Shown: positions 1 through 9,034 of the stretch, one piece after another | How positions within the stretch are numbered: position 1 is the first letter of the stretch | Layout: every line of letters starts with the position of its first letter | Assembly (NCBI GenBank): GCA_033763795.1 | Contig: JANRJV010000031.1 | Coordinates: 1 to 57,907 of the forward strand | Origin: JAEUIV01 sp033763795 | Lineage (GTDB): Bacteria > Planctomycetota > Phycisphaerae > Phycisphaerales > UBA1924 | Length of the DNA stretch: 57,907 nucleotides | Reading direction: 5' to 3' | Made by a program: the position numbers and the translations under genes | Notes under the pieces: model-generated | Told to the model about the DNA's origin: nothing | The model's input: only the letters and a program-made list of their open reading frames with translations | Database searches by the model: none

Positions 1-31
1 CGATCGCGAGCGCCGCATCTCGGCCACTATC

Positions 32-526
32 ATGCCACCCATGCCGCGCGACGACACCTCAGCGGGTGCAATCCGTCTCCGCCCCACGGCGCCCGGCGAT
101 CTGGCCGCTCTCTTCGAGATCGACCGCGACCCCGAAGGAAACGCCCGGGCCGGCACCAAGCCGCGCACAGTCGACGTCTTCCTCAACGTCTGGGAGCGCA
201 TCTTCGCCGACCCCGACGTCAATGCGCGCGTCATTGACCTGCACGGCGAGATCGTCGGCACGATCAACGCCTTCCACGCCGAAGGGAAACTCTGCGTCGG
301 CTACTCGATCGCACGCCGCCACTGGGGCAAGGGCATCGCCTCGCGCGCCCTCACGCTCTTCCTCGCCGAGGAGCAGCGCCGGCCGCTCCACGCCACCATC
401 CTCCGCGACAATGCCCCCTCGCGCAGAGTCCTCGAAAAGTCCGGCTTCCGCTGCACGGGCTTCCGCACCGGCGAAGAAACTGACCGTTACCTCCCGGGCG
501 ACCTAGCGGACTTCGTGCTGGATTGA
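32..526 (+). CDS. GNAT-family N-acetyltransferase
   Basis: This is a 164-residue single-domain acetyltransferase of the GNAT fold, predicted to move an acetyl group from acetyl-CoA to an amine. Residues about 15-160 show the expected order: an N-terminal strand 'IRLRPTAPGDL', a central 'CVGYSIARRHWGKGIASRAL' segment that matches the acetyl-CoA pyrophosphate-binding loop (R/Q-x-x-G-x-G/A), and a late 'NAPSRRVLEKSGFRCTG' stretch typical of RimJ/RimL-like members, where N and S/R mark the C-terminal helix. No signal peptide or extra domain is visible. The start at 32 is followed by a second ATG at 41 and neither has a clear ribosome binding site, so either could be used. The substrate cannot be told from sequence. 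It stands alone between the window edge and a tRNA on the opposite strand. Confidence 0.85.
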   Translation: MPPMPRDDTSAGAIRLRPTAPGDLAALFEIDRDPEGNARAGTKPRTVDVFLNVWERIFADPDVNARVIDLHGEIVGTINAFHAEGKLCVGYSIARRHWGKGIASRALTLFLAEEQRRPLHATILRDNAPSRRVLEKSGFRCTGFRTGEETDRYLPGDLADFVLD

Positions 527-616
527 ACCTGCCGTCGCAAGATCAGTCGCCACAACCGCTAGCGCTTGCTTTGACTTGTTCGAACGGCATCCGCCGAGGC
601 CATCAGGTCTGCTGAA

Positions 617-690
617 TCGGGGTGAAAGGATTTGAACCTTCGACCTTCTCGTCCCGAACGAGACGCGCTACCAAGCTGCGCTACACCCCG
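617..690 (-). tRNA. tRNA-Pro, anticodon CGG
   Basis: The reverse complement folds as a full cloverleaf of 74 bases. The acceptor stem is CGGGGTG with CACCCCG, the D arm is GCGC...GCGC, the anticodon stem is TCTCG/CGAGA with loop TTCGGGA (anticodon CGG), and the T arm contains GGTTCAAATCC. The discriminator base is A. The layout, including the 5'-terminal C, matches bacterial proline tRNAs. The CCA end is not encoded (TTC follows the discriminator), so it must be added by a nucleotidyltransferase. Confidence 0.93.
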
Positions 691-717
691 AGCTTGAACC
701 GCCAATCCTACTCCCGC

Positions 718-1941
718 TCATCCCCCCGAGCAAACGCCGCCCGGCCCGCATCCAGGCGCCGCCCGCCCCTGGCGCCGCCCGATCGCCGCGCGGGTCAAGG
801 GGAACGGGTTCTCCGCCCCCGTCATCATCGCCGCCGCCGCCGCGTGCGCCGTCTTGAACCCCATCGACATCCCGTGCCCCGTGTACCCGCCGCAGATCCA
901 CAGCGGGCTGTCCGCCTTCGCCGGCCCGCCGCGCTCATCCACCGGCCCGATCACCGGCAATCCATCCGCCGTGAACCCCATCGTCCCCGCCCACCGCGCC
1001 GTCACATCCAGCCCCCGCCCCAGGAACTGCTCCGCGAACCCCTCGATCCCGCGCTGCACGTTCTCCGTCGTGCGGTCGTCGTACCCGACTTCCTCGTCGA
1101 CGAAGTGCTTGCGCCACCCGCCGACGACCGCGACCTCCGGCGTCGCCTGCCGGAAATACTCCGACCCGTGGTGCGCGTAGTACGACATGTCGAACACCAC
1201 GCGCCCCGTCCGCACCGCCAGCATCTGCCCCCGCCGCGGCACGATCACGCCCTCAACCCCCGGCAGCAGCAGGGGGGTGAACGCGTTCAGCCCCACCAAA
1301 CACCGCGACGCCTCGATCACCGCCTGCGCCGCGTGCAGCCGCACGCCCGCCCCGTCCAGCGTGATCGCGCTGACCTCATGATGCAGCAGCGGCTCGCGCC
1401 GCAGCTTGCCGCGCAGCATCCTGAGCAGATCGACAGGATTGACGCTCCCGTCGCCCGGGTTCAATAGCGCCCCCTTGGGCAGCCCGCTCGCCCACACGCG
1501 GTCCGTCCCCGATTCCGCCCACTCGACCGCGAAGCCGTCCTCGCGCATCAGCCGCACGGACTCCAGCAGCTCCGCCGCCTCCTCGTCCGTCAGCGCCAGC
1601 AGCGCCGAGGGCACGCGCTTGTACGAGGGCAGCGACTCGACCCCCTCCGCGCGCAGCATCGCCAGGTTCTCTTCCGTCCAGCGCCACAGCCGCCTGGTCG
1701 CGTCCCGGCCCAGCTCGCGCGCCCCCGCCGCGTAGTTGTCCGCGGCCCCGCGCATCAGGAACCCCGCGTTCCGCCCGCTCGCCCCCGACGCCACGTCATG
1801 CCGCTCGACGACCAGCGCGTCCACGCCCGCACGCTCCAGCGCCAGCGCCGCCGAGATCCCCGTGATCCCCCCGCCCAGCACCGCCACCTCCGCGCGATGC
1901 AAGGCGGGCTTCGACCAGCGTCGCCAGAGTGAAACGCTCAT
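718..1941 (-). CDS. FAD-dependent oxidoreductase, DadA/glycine oxidase type
   Basis: This is a 407-residue flavoenzyme of the D-amino-acid oxidase/dehydrogenase superfamily. The N-terminus has the FAD-binding Rossmann motif 'VAVLGGGITGISAALALE' (residues about 17-34), then the acidic 'VVERHDVASGASGRNAGF' that binds the ribose and leads into the substrate domain. The C-terminal 'WICGGYTGHGMSMGFKTA' is the second FAD contact of this family. No secretion signal or membrane helix is visible, so it should be cytoplasmic. It probably oxidises an amine or amino acid, but the substrate cannot be assigned. The last 30 residues are Gly/Arg-rich and probably unstructured. It is transcribed toward tRNA-Pro and lies downstream of the flagellin terminator, so it is unlikely to share the flagellin transcript. 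The start at 1941 has only a weak GAGG upstream. Confidence 0.85.
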   Translation of the reverse strand: MSVSLWRRWSKPALHRAEVAVLGGGITGISAALALERAGVDALVVERHDVASGASGRNAGFLMRGAADNYAAGARELGRDATRRLWRWTEENLAMLRAEGVESLPSYKRVPSALLALTDEEAAELLESVRLMREDGFAVEWAESGTDRVWASGLPKGALLNPGDGSVNPVDLLRMLRGKLRREPLLHHEVSAITLDGAGVRLHAAQAVIEASRCLVGLNAFTPLLLPGVEGVIVPRRGQMLAVRTGRVVFDMSYYAHHGSEYFRQATPEVAVVGGWRKHFVDEEVGYDDRTTENVQRGIEGFAEQFLGRGLDVTARWAGTMGFTADGLPVIGPVDERGGPAKADSPLWICGGYTGHGMSMGFKTAHAAAAAMMTGAENPFPLTRAAIGRRQGRAAPGCGPGGVCSGG

Positions 1942-1977
1942 GCCCTCAGCTTACCCCTGCCTCCCGCCCCCGCGCAC

Positions 1978-2010
1978 GAAAAAGCCCGGACCTCCTCCGG
2001 TCCGGGCTCT
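1978..2010 (-). terminator. Rho-independent terminator of the flagellin gene
   Basis: Read on the minus strand, the ten-base stem AGCCCGGACC pairs exactly with GGTCCGGGCT around a six-base loop and is followed by a run of five T. It lies about 35 bases after the flagellin stop codon and ends before the oxidoreductase gene. Confidence 0.85.
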
Positions 2011-2042
2011 TGAACGAACCGAGTTGTCTCTCACGCTCTCGC

Positions 2043-3611
2043 TTAGCCGAGCAGCTGCAGGGCCGACTGCGGCTGGGAGTTCGCCAGCGTCAGGATCTGC
2101 GACGCCGAGGTCGACAGGATCTGGTTGCGGGTCAGCGACGCCGTTTCGTTCGCGAAGTCCGCGTCTCGGATGACGCTCTCCGCCGCCGACGTGTTCTCAG
2201 ACGCCACGCCCAGGCTGCGGATCGTCGCACCGATCGTGTTCTTCTGGAAGGCGCCCAGCCGCCCTCGCAGCGACGCCACCTCGCGGATCGAGTTCTCGAC
2301 AACACGCTGCGCGATCGACGTGTCGCCGTTGACCACGTTCAGGTCGCGGCCGGCCCCCAGGTCCGCGAGGAAGTACGTCTCCGTACCCTCCGCCACCCGG
2401 CCCAGGTTCCGCACCTGGATGTTCTGGATGCCCAGGCTGACTTTGCCGGCGATGTCCACGCGGCCCGCCAGCTGGAAGTCCGCCCCGCCGCCGGTGATCG
2501 TGAACGCCGTGATCGCCCCCAGACGCTGCGCCTCGGCGCCCGTCGTCGCGCCCGTGCCCGTCCGCAGGTCAACCTCGACGTCCAGGAAGTCCGTGTTGAT
2601 CCGCGCCACCGTGCCCTTGGTCGTCGCCACGATGCCGTTGATCGTCGCCGAGACGTTCTGGCCGTAGTCCGCGACCTTGACGTTCGTGCTCGAGAAGAGC
2701 GTCCGGTCCGAGCCCGCCGTCGACGCCGTGTTGAAGTCGAACTGCTGCAGCTCGTACACGCCCGCCTGCGCCACGGCGGAGTTGATCCCGCCGTCGTTGA
2801 TCACACGCACCGACACGAACTCGTCCGTCCCGTAGTCGACGCTGGAGAGCACGATGCCCGAGCTCGTCGCACCGGAGCCCGACAGCGTCGCCTCGACGCC
2901 CGTCACGTCCGTGAAGCTGTTCACCGCGGCGACGATGTCCGCCACCGACGTGCCCGAGGCGAACGAGAGCTCGCGTGACCCGCGGTTGCCCGCGATCTCC
3001 ACCACGAAGCGGCTGTCCGCGTTCGTCAGGTCGATCCGGTCGTCGCCGAAGGAGAGATAGAAGCCCGCGACCTGCGCCGAGCCGGTCACAACGACGTCGA
3101 CCCCGCGGTTGTCGCCCAGGTCGAGCTTGGCCCCGTTCACGCGGAACGTCGCCACGTTGGAGTGCACGCTCTCGGTCGAGAAGTCGAAGTTCCCGTTCAG
3201 CAGCTTGAGCCCCTGGAAGCTCGTCGAGCTGGCGACGCGGTCGATCGTCTGCACGATCGAGTCGATCTGGAGCTGGTTGGCTTCCTTCTCCTCGCGGGAG
3301 AGGCCCTGCTCGTTGGCGGTCTGCGTCAGCAGCGCCTGCAGCTCGTTCAGGAGGCTCGACACCTCGTCGAGGCCGCCCTCGGCGATGTTCACCACCTGGT
3401 CGGCCCGCTCGGCGTTGCTGATCGCCGAGGAGATCGCCGCCTTCTCGGCCCGCAGGTTCTGCGACGCGATGAGCCCGGCCGGGTCATCCTTGCCGCGGTT
3501 CACTCGCAGGCCCGTGCTCAGACGCTCCAGCGAGAGCGACAGAGACTTGTTGTTCTGGCCCAGCACACGCTGAGCGATCTGGGACGACACGTTGGTGTTG
3601 ATCCGGCTCAT
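2043..3611 (-). CDS. fliC: flagellin
   Basis: This is the filament subunit of the bacterial flagellum, 522 residues. The conserved N-terminal D0/D1 helices start 'MSRINTNVSSQIAQRVLG' and continue through 'LSTGLRVNRGKDDPAGL', the TLR5-type flagellin signature. The C-terminal D1/D0 helices include 'SLGVASENTSAAESVIRDAD' and end 'SQPQSALQLLG'. Between them, residues about 145-420 form a variable, surface-exposed region rich in Thr, Ser, Gly and Asp, larger than in minimal flagellins of about 270 residues. The start at 3611 was chosen because the protein homology begins exactly there and GGAG lies about seven bases upstream. The reading frame stays open to 4022, but that extension has no flagellin homology. 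It is monocistronic with its own terminator. The chemotaxis operon nearby fits a motile cell or swarmer stage. No chaperone FliS or cap gene is adjacent. Confidence 0.95.
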   Translation of the reverse strand: MSRINTNVSSQIAQRVLGQNNKSLSLSLERLSTGLRVNRGKDDPAGLIASQNLRAEKAAISSAISNAERADQVVNIAEGGLDEVSSLLNELQALLTQTANEQGLSREEKEANQLQIDSIVQTIDRVASSTSFQGLKLLNGNFDFSTESVHSNVATFRVNGAKLDLGDNRGVDVVVTGSAQVAGFYLSFGDDRIDLTNADSRFVVEIAGNRGSRELSFASGTSVADIVAAVNSFTDVTGVEATLSGSGATSSGIVLSSVDYGTDEFVSVRVINDGGINSAVAQAGVYELQQFDFNTASTAGSDRTLFSSTNVKVADYGQNVSATINGIVATTKGTVARINTDFLDVEVDLRTGTGATTGAEAQRLGAITAFTITGGGADFQLAGRVDIAGKVSLGIQNIQVRNLGRVAEGTETYFLADLGAGRDLNVVNGDTSIAQRVVENSIREVASLRGRLGAFQKNTIGATIRSLGVASENTSAAESVIRDADFANETASLTRNQILSTSASQILTLANSQPQSALQLLG

Positions 3612-4036
3612 GGATATCTCCGTCTCAGCGCGGGGACGCGGGCTCTCGGCTTGCCGCGGGGCACGAACTCCGCGGTTGTCGCCGTCCTGGCGGGACGCCG
3701 TGCGGATGCGACCCTGCATCCGCGTGCTGGCGCTCCGCGCCGGGCGGGGCGGCTTGTCAGGGCCGCTAACCGCAACGCGGCGATAAGATCGTCGCCCCCG
3801 GGCCCCGCATCGAGAACATCCGAGAATTTCCGGCGTGATAACTCGACCAGATACGTCCGTAAGCGCACGGCTGTGACGGCCGAGCAGCCTGCGACGCGTG
3901 TAGCGGTTATGACGCCTGCCCCGCCCGGAGAGACCCTTCCGCCTGCGCACGTCCGAATCGGCCGTTATCACGTCCGATTCCCCCGCCGCCTGTCCGGAAA
4001 CCCGCCACGAGGCACCCGCCACCGCGTCCCAAACCC
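3612..4036. other. intergenic region between divergent flagellin and GH15 genes
   Basis: About 425 bases hold the upstream regulatory region of flagellin on the minus strand. The repeated short element CGTCCGA(A/T)TC occurs twice around 3950-3978, flanking GGCCGTTATCA. I searched by eye for sigma-28, sigma-54 and sigma-70 motifs reading toward flagellin and found none that was convincing. No coding signal beyond shadow frames is seen. Confidence 0.4.
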
Positions 4037-4065
4037 TTTACCCACCCTCCTCCCCGCTGCATAAT
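4037..4065 (+). promoter_or_regulatory. candidate sigma-70-type promoter of the GH15 gene
   Basis: TTTACC at 4037-4042 and CATAAT at 4060-4065 are separated by 17 bases and lie 24 bases before the start codon, with GGAGAGAG between. The match to TTGACA/TATAAT is 4 and 5 of 6 bases. The position is right, but the call is made by eye only. Confidence 0.45.
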
Positions 4066-4089
4066 CCTCCCGGAACACGGAGAGAGACC

Positions 4090-7000
4090 ATGACCCTCAG
4101 CATCTTCGCCCGCGCGGCCGCCGCCGCCACGCTGTTCGCCTCCGCCTTCAGCGCCAACGCCGCCCCGGCCTTCGTCTTCCACGACCCCGCCCAGCAGTCC
4201 TTCGGCGAGCCCGCCGGAGTCACCATGCGCGAGCCGGCAACGCCGCGCGAAGAAGAGCCCGTCGACCTCTACATCAAGACCGGACCCTCGTTCACCTACA
4301 ACAACGTCGTCGTCTACTACACCCTCGACGGATCCGAGCCGCAGGGAGCCATGGGCGTCCCCTCCGGAACAACCCAGGTCCTCCGCAACACCCTCGGCTC
4401 GCTCGCCTTCGTCCGCAACGAGCCCGGAATGAGCGGCAACGACGACTGGTGGCGCGGCTCACTCCCCGCCCAGGCACGCCAGTACGACCGCCGCGTCCGC
4501 TACAAGGTCTCGGCGTTCGACTCGGGCGGCGGACCCGAGGTCTTCGCCGCCGCGGGCGCCGCGTTCGAGTACACCACAAGGCTCGCCTGGCCCGGCGCCG
4601 GATTCGGCGCGCCCAACCCCGCCATCGGATATCCCCCCGTCCACTTCTGGAAGGAAGAGGGCGTCGTCGGCAACAACTACATCAACGCCATGATCGATCA
4701 GAACGGATCGCTCTACGACATCTACTACCCCTCCGTCGGCGCCGTCCAGGGAATGGGCACCAGGAACGAGGGATACGACGACGGCAACCGCGACGAGTTC
4801 CCCAGCTGCCTCACGCCCGAGAAGCGCGGCCAGATGAACGTCAACTTCGGAACCCTCGGCCTCCGCGTCAGCGGCGTCACCTACTGGCTCTCAAACCAGA
4901 CCGGAACCGCATACTCCGAAGTCGACCAGGACTACATCCACGACACCAACGTCATCGTCTCCACCTCACGCCTCGTCCGCCCCGGAGTCGACCTCAGCGT
5001 CTCCCAGTACGACTTCGCCCCCAAGGGCGTCGACCCGCCCCTCGACGACTTCGGCAACCCCAACCGAGGCGTCGTCCTCAAGCGCGTCCTCATCCGCAAC
5101 AATCAGTTCACCCCCATCGAGGTCAACGCCTACTACTTCCTCGACTGGGCCCTCAACGGCGGCGATTCCTTCGACGGCTCATTCGTCGACCCCTCGCGCG
5201 GCGCCATGGTCGCCTACGACAACACCTTCCGCACCGCCACCAGCGGCAACGGCTGCGCCGGCGAATACAACCCCACAACCTTCCCCTCCTACGCCAAAGA
5301 CGTCTCCATCTATCTCGCCGCCTCCATGAAGATCCTCGCAGAGCCCTCCGCCGCGGGCGGCGGCTTCGCACGGGACTTCTGGGCCGACACCTCCGCCGAC
5401 CAGGGCCAGGGCTGGCTCGGGACCAAGCTCGTCATCGGCCCCCAGGAAATCAAGGAGATCAACATCGCCCTCGTCGGCGGCTTCGACTCCTTCGCCGGCG
5501 CCACCGGAACCTACGACGCCCAGATCGATAACGCACTCTCCTGGTTCAACATCCAGAGCCTGGGCTCCCTCCAGCTCCAGACCGAGAACGCCTGGCGCAC
5601 GTGGCTCGCCCAGGGCGTCGAGTTCACGTCCCCGGAGGCTCAATACAACGACAACTTCCGCCGCAGCCTGCTCGCCACCGCCCTCCACCTCGACGGCAAG
5701 AACGGCGGCATCATCGCCGGCATGCACAACGGCGCGTACCCCTACGTCTGGCCCCGCGACGCCGTCTGGGCCGCAATCACCCTCGCCCGCACCGGCTTCA
5801 TCACCGAGTCAAAGGAGATCTTCCGCTTCCTCCGCGACATCGCCTTCCGCGACACCGAAGGCTGGGGCCGCCGCGGCTTCTGGAAGCAGAAGTACACCAC
5901 CGACGGCTACACCGCCTGGGGCAACCCGCAGGTCGACGAGACCTCCTGCTACCCCTGGGGCGTCCGATTCATCTACGACGTCACGGGCGAGCTCCCCTTC
6001 CTCCAGGAGCACTACGACGAGGTCTACGAAGCCGCCCTCGCCAGCAGCCAGGACAGCACCGTCGACAATCGCCTCCACTACGAGGAGGCCGTCTCGCTCG
6101 TCTACTCGATGAACCTCTGGGAGGACCAGTTCGACGTCACCATCTACTCCAACGCCTCCGTCATCCGCGGCCTCGAAGACGCCGCCGCCATCGCCGACAT
6201 CCTCAACTCCACCGTCTGCCCGGGCGGACCCAACCAGTGCGGCTACCACACCGACCGCGACCTCTTCAACTCACGCGCCGCCGCCATCCGCGGCGGCCTC
6301 GACGCCCGCCTCGATTGGAACGGTGAGAACACCGACATCTCCCAGGCCGGCATCGTCTACCCCATGAACGTCTACCCCGCCGGTCACCCCCGCGCCGAGC
6401 TCATCTTCGACCGCTTCAACGGCGTCGCCCCCGACCGCTTCGGCAACGTCCACCCCATCGTCCAGTTCGGCGCCGTCCCCGAATGGACGGGACTCATCAA
6501 CCGCTACTGGGGCGACGGCTACTGGAACGGCGGCCCCTGGTTCCTCTCCACACTCTGGTACGGCGCCTACTACGCACTCCGACAGGACATCACGCCCGGC
6601 GCCGCCGACATCGACAACTTCAAGGACCGTTTCGACCGAACCCTCGCCTTCCGCGGCGGGCTCGGCCTCGGCGCAGAGCAGATGGCCCGTAACTCCACGG
6701 CCGTCTACCCCGACTTCTACCTCCAGACCGCCTACCCCAATGCATGGGAGTCCATGTCCTTCTTCGTCGACAGCACCATGCTCTTCCTCGACTGGACGCC
6801 CGACGCCGATGCCAACATCCTCCGCATCCGCCCCAAGCTCCCCTCGGACTGGTCGTTCATGCAGTTCGACAATCTCCGCATGGGCCAGCACCGCGCCAGC
6901 GTCCGCATCGACTCCGCCCCCAACGCCCGCTACCACATCATCGAGAACACCACGGGCCAGCCGCTAACACTCGACACCGTCGTCCGCCTCCCCCTGGGCT

Positions 7001-7314
7001 CGCAGCGCTGCGAGGTCTACGTGAACGCCGCCGCCGCCCCGCACACCTACAACCCCGCCATCGGCGCCGTCAGCCTCACCACGCCGCTCGTCACCGGACC
7101 CGCCGCGCGCACCGTCATCACAGTCCTCACACGCAACGCCGCCGACCTCAACGCCAGCGGCTCCGTCGACTTCGGCGACATCACCGCCGTCCTCTCCGCG
7201 TGGGGACAGTCCCAGACCCTCCCCTTCAGCGGGGCCGACGCGACGGGCGACTCCGCCGTGAACTTCGCCGACATCACGCTGGTCCTCTCACGCTGGGGCC
7301 AGTCCTGCCCCTGA
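4090..7314 (+). CDS. secreted glycoside hydrolase family 15 (glucoamylase-like) with dockerin-like C-terminus
   Basis: This is a 1074-residue exported enzyme predicted to release glucose or a related unit from alpha-glucans. Residues 1-25 are a signal peptide ending 'SANAA'. An N-terminal beta domain follows, with the GH15-type 'HFWKEEGVVGNNYINAMI' near residue 190. The (alpha/alpha)6 catalytic barrel starts about residue 540 with 'HNGAYPYVWPRDAVWAAI', continues through 'QVDETSCYPW' and ends with 'AEQMARN' and 'NAWESMSFFVDSTMLFLDW', positions where family members carry the catalytic acids. Residues 1018-1074 are two dockerin-like repeats, 'DLNASGSVDFGDITAVLSAWG' shortened here, and 'SAVNFADITLVLSRWG', ending in Cys-Pro. 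The exact linkage cut cannot be told. GGAGAGAG lies just before the ATG. It appears to be transcribed alone. The subtilase at 18977 carries the same kind of C-terminal module. Confidence 0.85.
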   Translation: MTLSIFARAAAAATLFASAFSANAAPAFVFHDPAQQSFGEPAGVTMREPATPREEEPVDLYIKTGPSFTYNNVVVYYTLDGSEPQGAMGVPSGTTQVLRNTLGSLAFVRNEPGMSGNDDWWRGSLPAQARQYDRRVRYKVSAFDSGGGPEVFAAAGAAFEYTTRLAWPGAGFGAPNPAIGYPPVHFWKEEGVVGNNYINAMIDQNGSLYDIYYPSVGAVQGMGTRNEGYDDGNRDEFPSCLTPEKRGQMNVNFGTLGLRVSGVTYWLSNQTGTAYSEVDQDYIHDTNVIVSTSRLVRPGVDLSVSQYDFAPKGVDPPLDDFGNPNRGVVLKRVLIRNNQFTPIEVNAYYFLDWALNGGDSFDGSFVDPSRGAMVAYDNTFRTATSGNGCAGEYNPTTFPSYAKDVSIYLAASMKILAEPSAAGGGFARDFWADTSADQGQGWLGTKLVIGPQEIKEINIALVGGFDSFAGATGTYDAQIDNALSWFNIQSLGSLQLQTENAWRTWLAQGVEFTSPEAQYNDNFRRSLLATALHLDGKNGGIIAGMHNGAYPYVWPRDAVWAAITLARTGFITESKEIFRFLRDIAFRDTEGWGRRGFWKQKYTTDGYTAWGNPQVDETSCYPWGVRFIYDVTGELPFLQEHYDEVYEAALASSQDSTVDNRLHYEEAVSLVYSMNLWEDQFDVTIYSNASVIRGLEDAAAIADILNSTVCPGGPNQCGYHTDRDLFNSRAAAIRGGLDARLDWNGENTDISQAGIVYPMNVYPAGHPRAELIFDRFNGVAPDRFGNVHPIVQFGAVPEWTGLINRYWGDGYWNGGPWFLSTLWYGAYYALRQDITPGAADIDNFKDRFDRTLAFRGGLGLGAEQMARNSTAVYPDFYLQTAYPNAWESMSFFVDSTMLFLDWTPDADANILRIRPKLPSDWSFMQFDNLRMGQHRASVRIDSAPNARYHIIENTTGQPLTLDTVVRLPLGSQRCEVYVNAAAAPHTYNPAIGAVSLTTPLVTGPAARTVITVLTRNAADLNASGSVDFGDITAVLSAWGQSQTLPFSGADATGDSAVNFADITLVLSRWGQSCP

Positions 7315-7462
7315 TCCAGCCCCCGCAACTCGACATCCGGCCCGCCCCGCGCCCCGCCCACCCGTTCAAGGCGGGTTCAACGTCCCCGCGCGGTTTTTCT
7401 GACGACAAGGCCGTCTGTTCCGTCTGACCAGACTCCGCCGCCCCGCGCCCACGCGCCCGGCG

Positions 7463-7490
7463 TCAAGTCAGAGATATCCCCACCCGATCA
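7463..7490 (+). promoter_or_regulatory. possible sigma-28 (FliA)-like promoter for the chemotaxis operon
   Basis: TCAAGTCA at 7463-7470 and CCCGATCA at 7483-7490 are separated by 12 bases, against the enteric sigma-28 consensus TAAAGTTT-N11-GCCGATAA (5 of 8 and 6 of 8 matches, spacer one base long). Chemotaxis genes are a known sigma-28 class in many bacteria, but the match is modest and I found no similar site at the flagellin gene, which weakens the call. Confidence 0.25.
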
Positions 7491-7582
7491 TCGACCATCG
7501 GGGCCGCTGCTCCATGCACGCGCCGCCCCGTGCGCTGTTCTTCCACGTCTGTTCGTCCCGGAAGCAAGCGAAGGAGGCACCC

Positions 7583-8119
7583 TTGGGAACCGCCGCAACC
7601 ATGACCATCGACGCCGGATCAGTCAACACCGGCTCGGGCCGCGCGGGCGACACCGAACTTCTCCAGCTCGTCACCTTCGTCGTGGGCTCGGAAGAGTTCG
7701 CCATCCCCATCCTCAGCGTCCAGGAAATCAACCGCATGATGCAGATCACGCGGGTCCCGCAGTCGCCCCCCTTCGTCGAAGGTGTCATCAACCTCCGCGG
7801 CAAGATCATCCCCGTCGTCGACCTCCGCAAGCGCTTCGGCATCTCCGCCGCCGAGAGCTCCACCGACAACCGCATCATCGTCGTCGAGGTCAAGGGGCGC
7901 GTCATCGGGTTCACCGTCGACCGCGTCAACGAGGTCCTCCGCATCAACGCCGACATCGTCGAGCCACCGCCCCCCATGGTCTGCGGCATCGACAGCGAGT
8001 ACGTCCAGGGAGTCGGCAAGCTCGAGGATCGCCTCCTGATCCTCCTCGAGCTCGGCCGCCTCTTCGGGGCGGGCGAACTCGAGCAGGCCGACGCCGCCAC
8101 CACCGCCGTCGCCGCCTGA
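7583..8119 (+). CDS. cheW: chemotaxis scaffold protein CheW
   Basis: CheW couples the kinase CheA to chemoreceptors. From a TTG at 7583 the protein is 178 residues. The start was chosen because AAGGAGG sits at 7571-7577, five bases upstream; the ATG at 7601 is too far from it, and the more upstream ATG at 7514 adds an unlikely leader. The CheW fold begins about residue 25 with 'LLQLVTFVVGSEEFAIPILS', followed by 'VPQSPPFVEGVINLRGKIIP' and 'VVDLRKRFG', the classic receptor- and kinase-binding core, and 'VNEVLRINADIVEPPP'. The last 15 residues are Ala-rich. It is the first gene of a seven-gene plus-strand chemotaxis operon and is 59 bases from cheR. No chemoreceptor gene is found in this window. 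Confidence 0.93.
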   Translation: MGTAATMTIDAGSVNTGSGRAGDTELLQLVTFVVGSEEFAIPILSVQEINRMMQITRVPQSPPFVEGVINLRGKIIPVVDLRKRFGISAAESSTDNRIIVVEVKGRVIGFTVDRVNEVLRINADIVEPPPPMVCGIDSEYVQGVGKLEDRLLILLELGRLFGAGELEQADAATTAVAA

Positions 8120-8178
8120 ACGCGCCCGCAACGCACCCAACATCACCGGCGCCCTCCGCCTGTGGAGAAAGACCCCGA

Positions 8179-9033
8179 ATGACAACCGCAGCTCTCTCGA
8201 TGTCGCCCAAGGAGTTCGCCGACCTCCGCGCCATCATCTACGAACGCAGCGGAATCCACTTCCAGGAGTCCAAGAAGTACGTCCTGGAGAGCCGCCTGGC
8301 GCGCCGCGTCGAAGAGCTGGGAATGAACAGCTTCGATCAGTACGTCAAGCTGCTCAGCATGGGACCGTTCCAGCAGGACGAGTTCCAGGAGATGTTCAAC
8401 CGCATCACCATCAACGAGACCAGCTTCTTCCGCAACGAGCCCCAGCTCCAGGTCTTCGAGACCGTCTGCCTCTCGAAGCTCCTCGAAGACCGCAAGAGCA
8501 CCAGACGCCTCCGCATCTGGTCCGCCGCGTGCTCCACGGGCGAGGAGCCCTACACCCTCGCCATGCAGGTCCACCGCTCGCTGGGCGTCCGCCTCGCCGA
8601 CTGGCACGTCGAGATCCTCGGCACCGACATCAGCGAACGATGCCTCCTCGCCGCCCAGCGTGCCCGCTACACCGCCTTCAGCTTCCGCTCCGTCAACCCC
8701 CTCCTCATCAAGCGGTACTTCCGCGAGGAAAACGGCGAGTACATCCTCGACCCGACCATCCAGTCGATGGTCAACTTCGAGCTCCACAATCTCAAGGACG
8801 TCCTCGCCGCCCGACGCCACGGCACGTGGGACGTCATCTTCTGCCGCAACGTCATGATCTACTTCGACGACGACATGAAGACACGCGTCGTCAAGATGTT
8901 CCACGACCAGCTCGCCTCCGACGGCTACCTCTTCATCGGGCACAGCGAGACCCTCAGGAACATCCCCGTCGGCTTCTCCCCCATGAACCTCCCACAGTCA
9001 TTCGCCTACACCAAAGGCCCGCAGGAGCCCTGA
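8179..9033 (+). CDS. cheR: chemoreceptor methyltransferase CheR
   Basis: CheR methylates glutamates of chemoreceptors using S-adenosylmethionine and works against CheB. It is 284 residues long, the usual size. The N-terminal helical domain begins 'MSPKEFADLRAIIYERSGIHF' with its conserved 'YVLESRLARRVEELG', and the SAM-binding Rossmann domain has 'ITINETSFFRNEPQL', 'RIWSAACSTGEEPYTLAM', 'ILGTDISERCL' and 'DVIFCRNVMIYFD', all signature positions of the family. GGAGAAAG precedes the ATG. Only one base separates its stop codon from the cheA start, so the two are probably coupled in translation. No pentapeptide-binding or TPR extension is present. Confidence 0.96.
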   Translation: MTTAALSMSPKEFADLRAIIYERSGIHFQESKKYVLESRLARRVEELGMNSFDQYVKLLSMGPFQQDEFQEMFNRITINETSFFRNEPQLQVFETVCLSKLLEDRKSTRRLRIWSAACSTGEEPYTLAMQVHRSLGVRLADWHVEILGTDISERCLLAAQRARYTAFSFRSVNPLLIKRYFREENGEYILDPTIQSMVNFELHNLKDVLAARRHGTWDVIFCRNVMIYFDDDMKTRVVKMFHDQLASDGYLFIGHSETLRNIPVGFSPMNLPQSFAYTKGPQEP

Positions 9034-9034
9034 G

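Noticed and set aside
3779..3786. GGCGATAA as the -10 of a sigma-28 promoter
   Set aside because: It reads away from the flagellin gene and has no -35 at the right distance.
3612..4022. N-terminal extension of the flagellin frame
   Set aside because: It is open only because of GC bias; flagellin homology and a ribosome binding site begin at 3611.
7514..7582. upstream ATG start for cheW
   Set aside because: It adds a Cys/His/Arg-rich leader and lies before the AAGGAGG site that serves the TTG at 7583.
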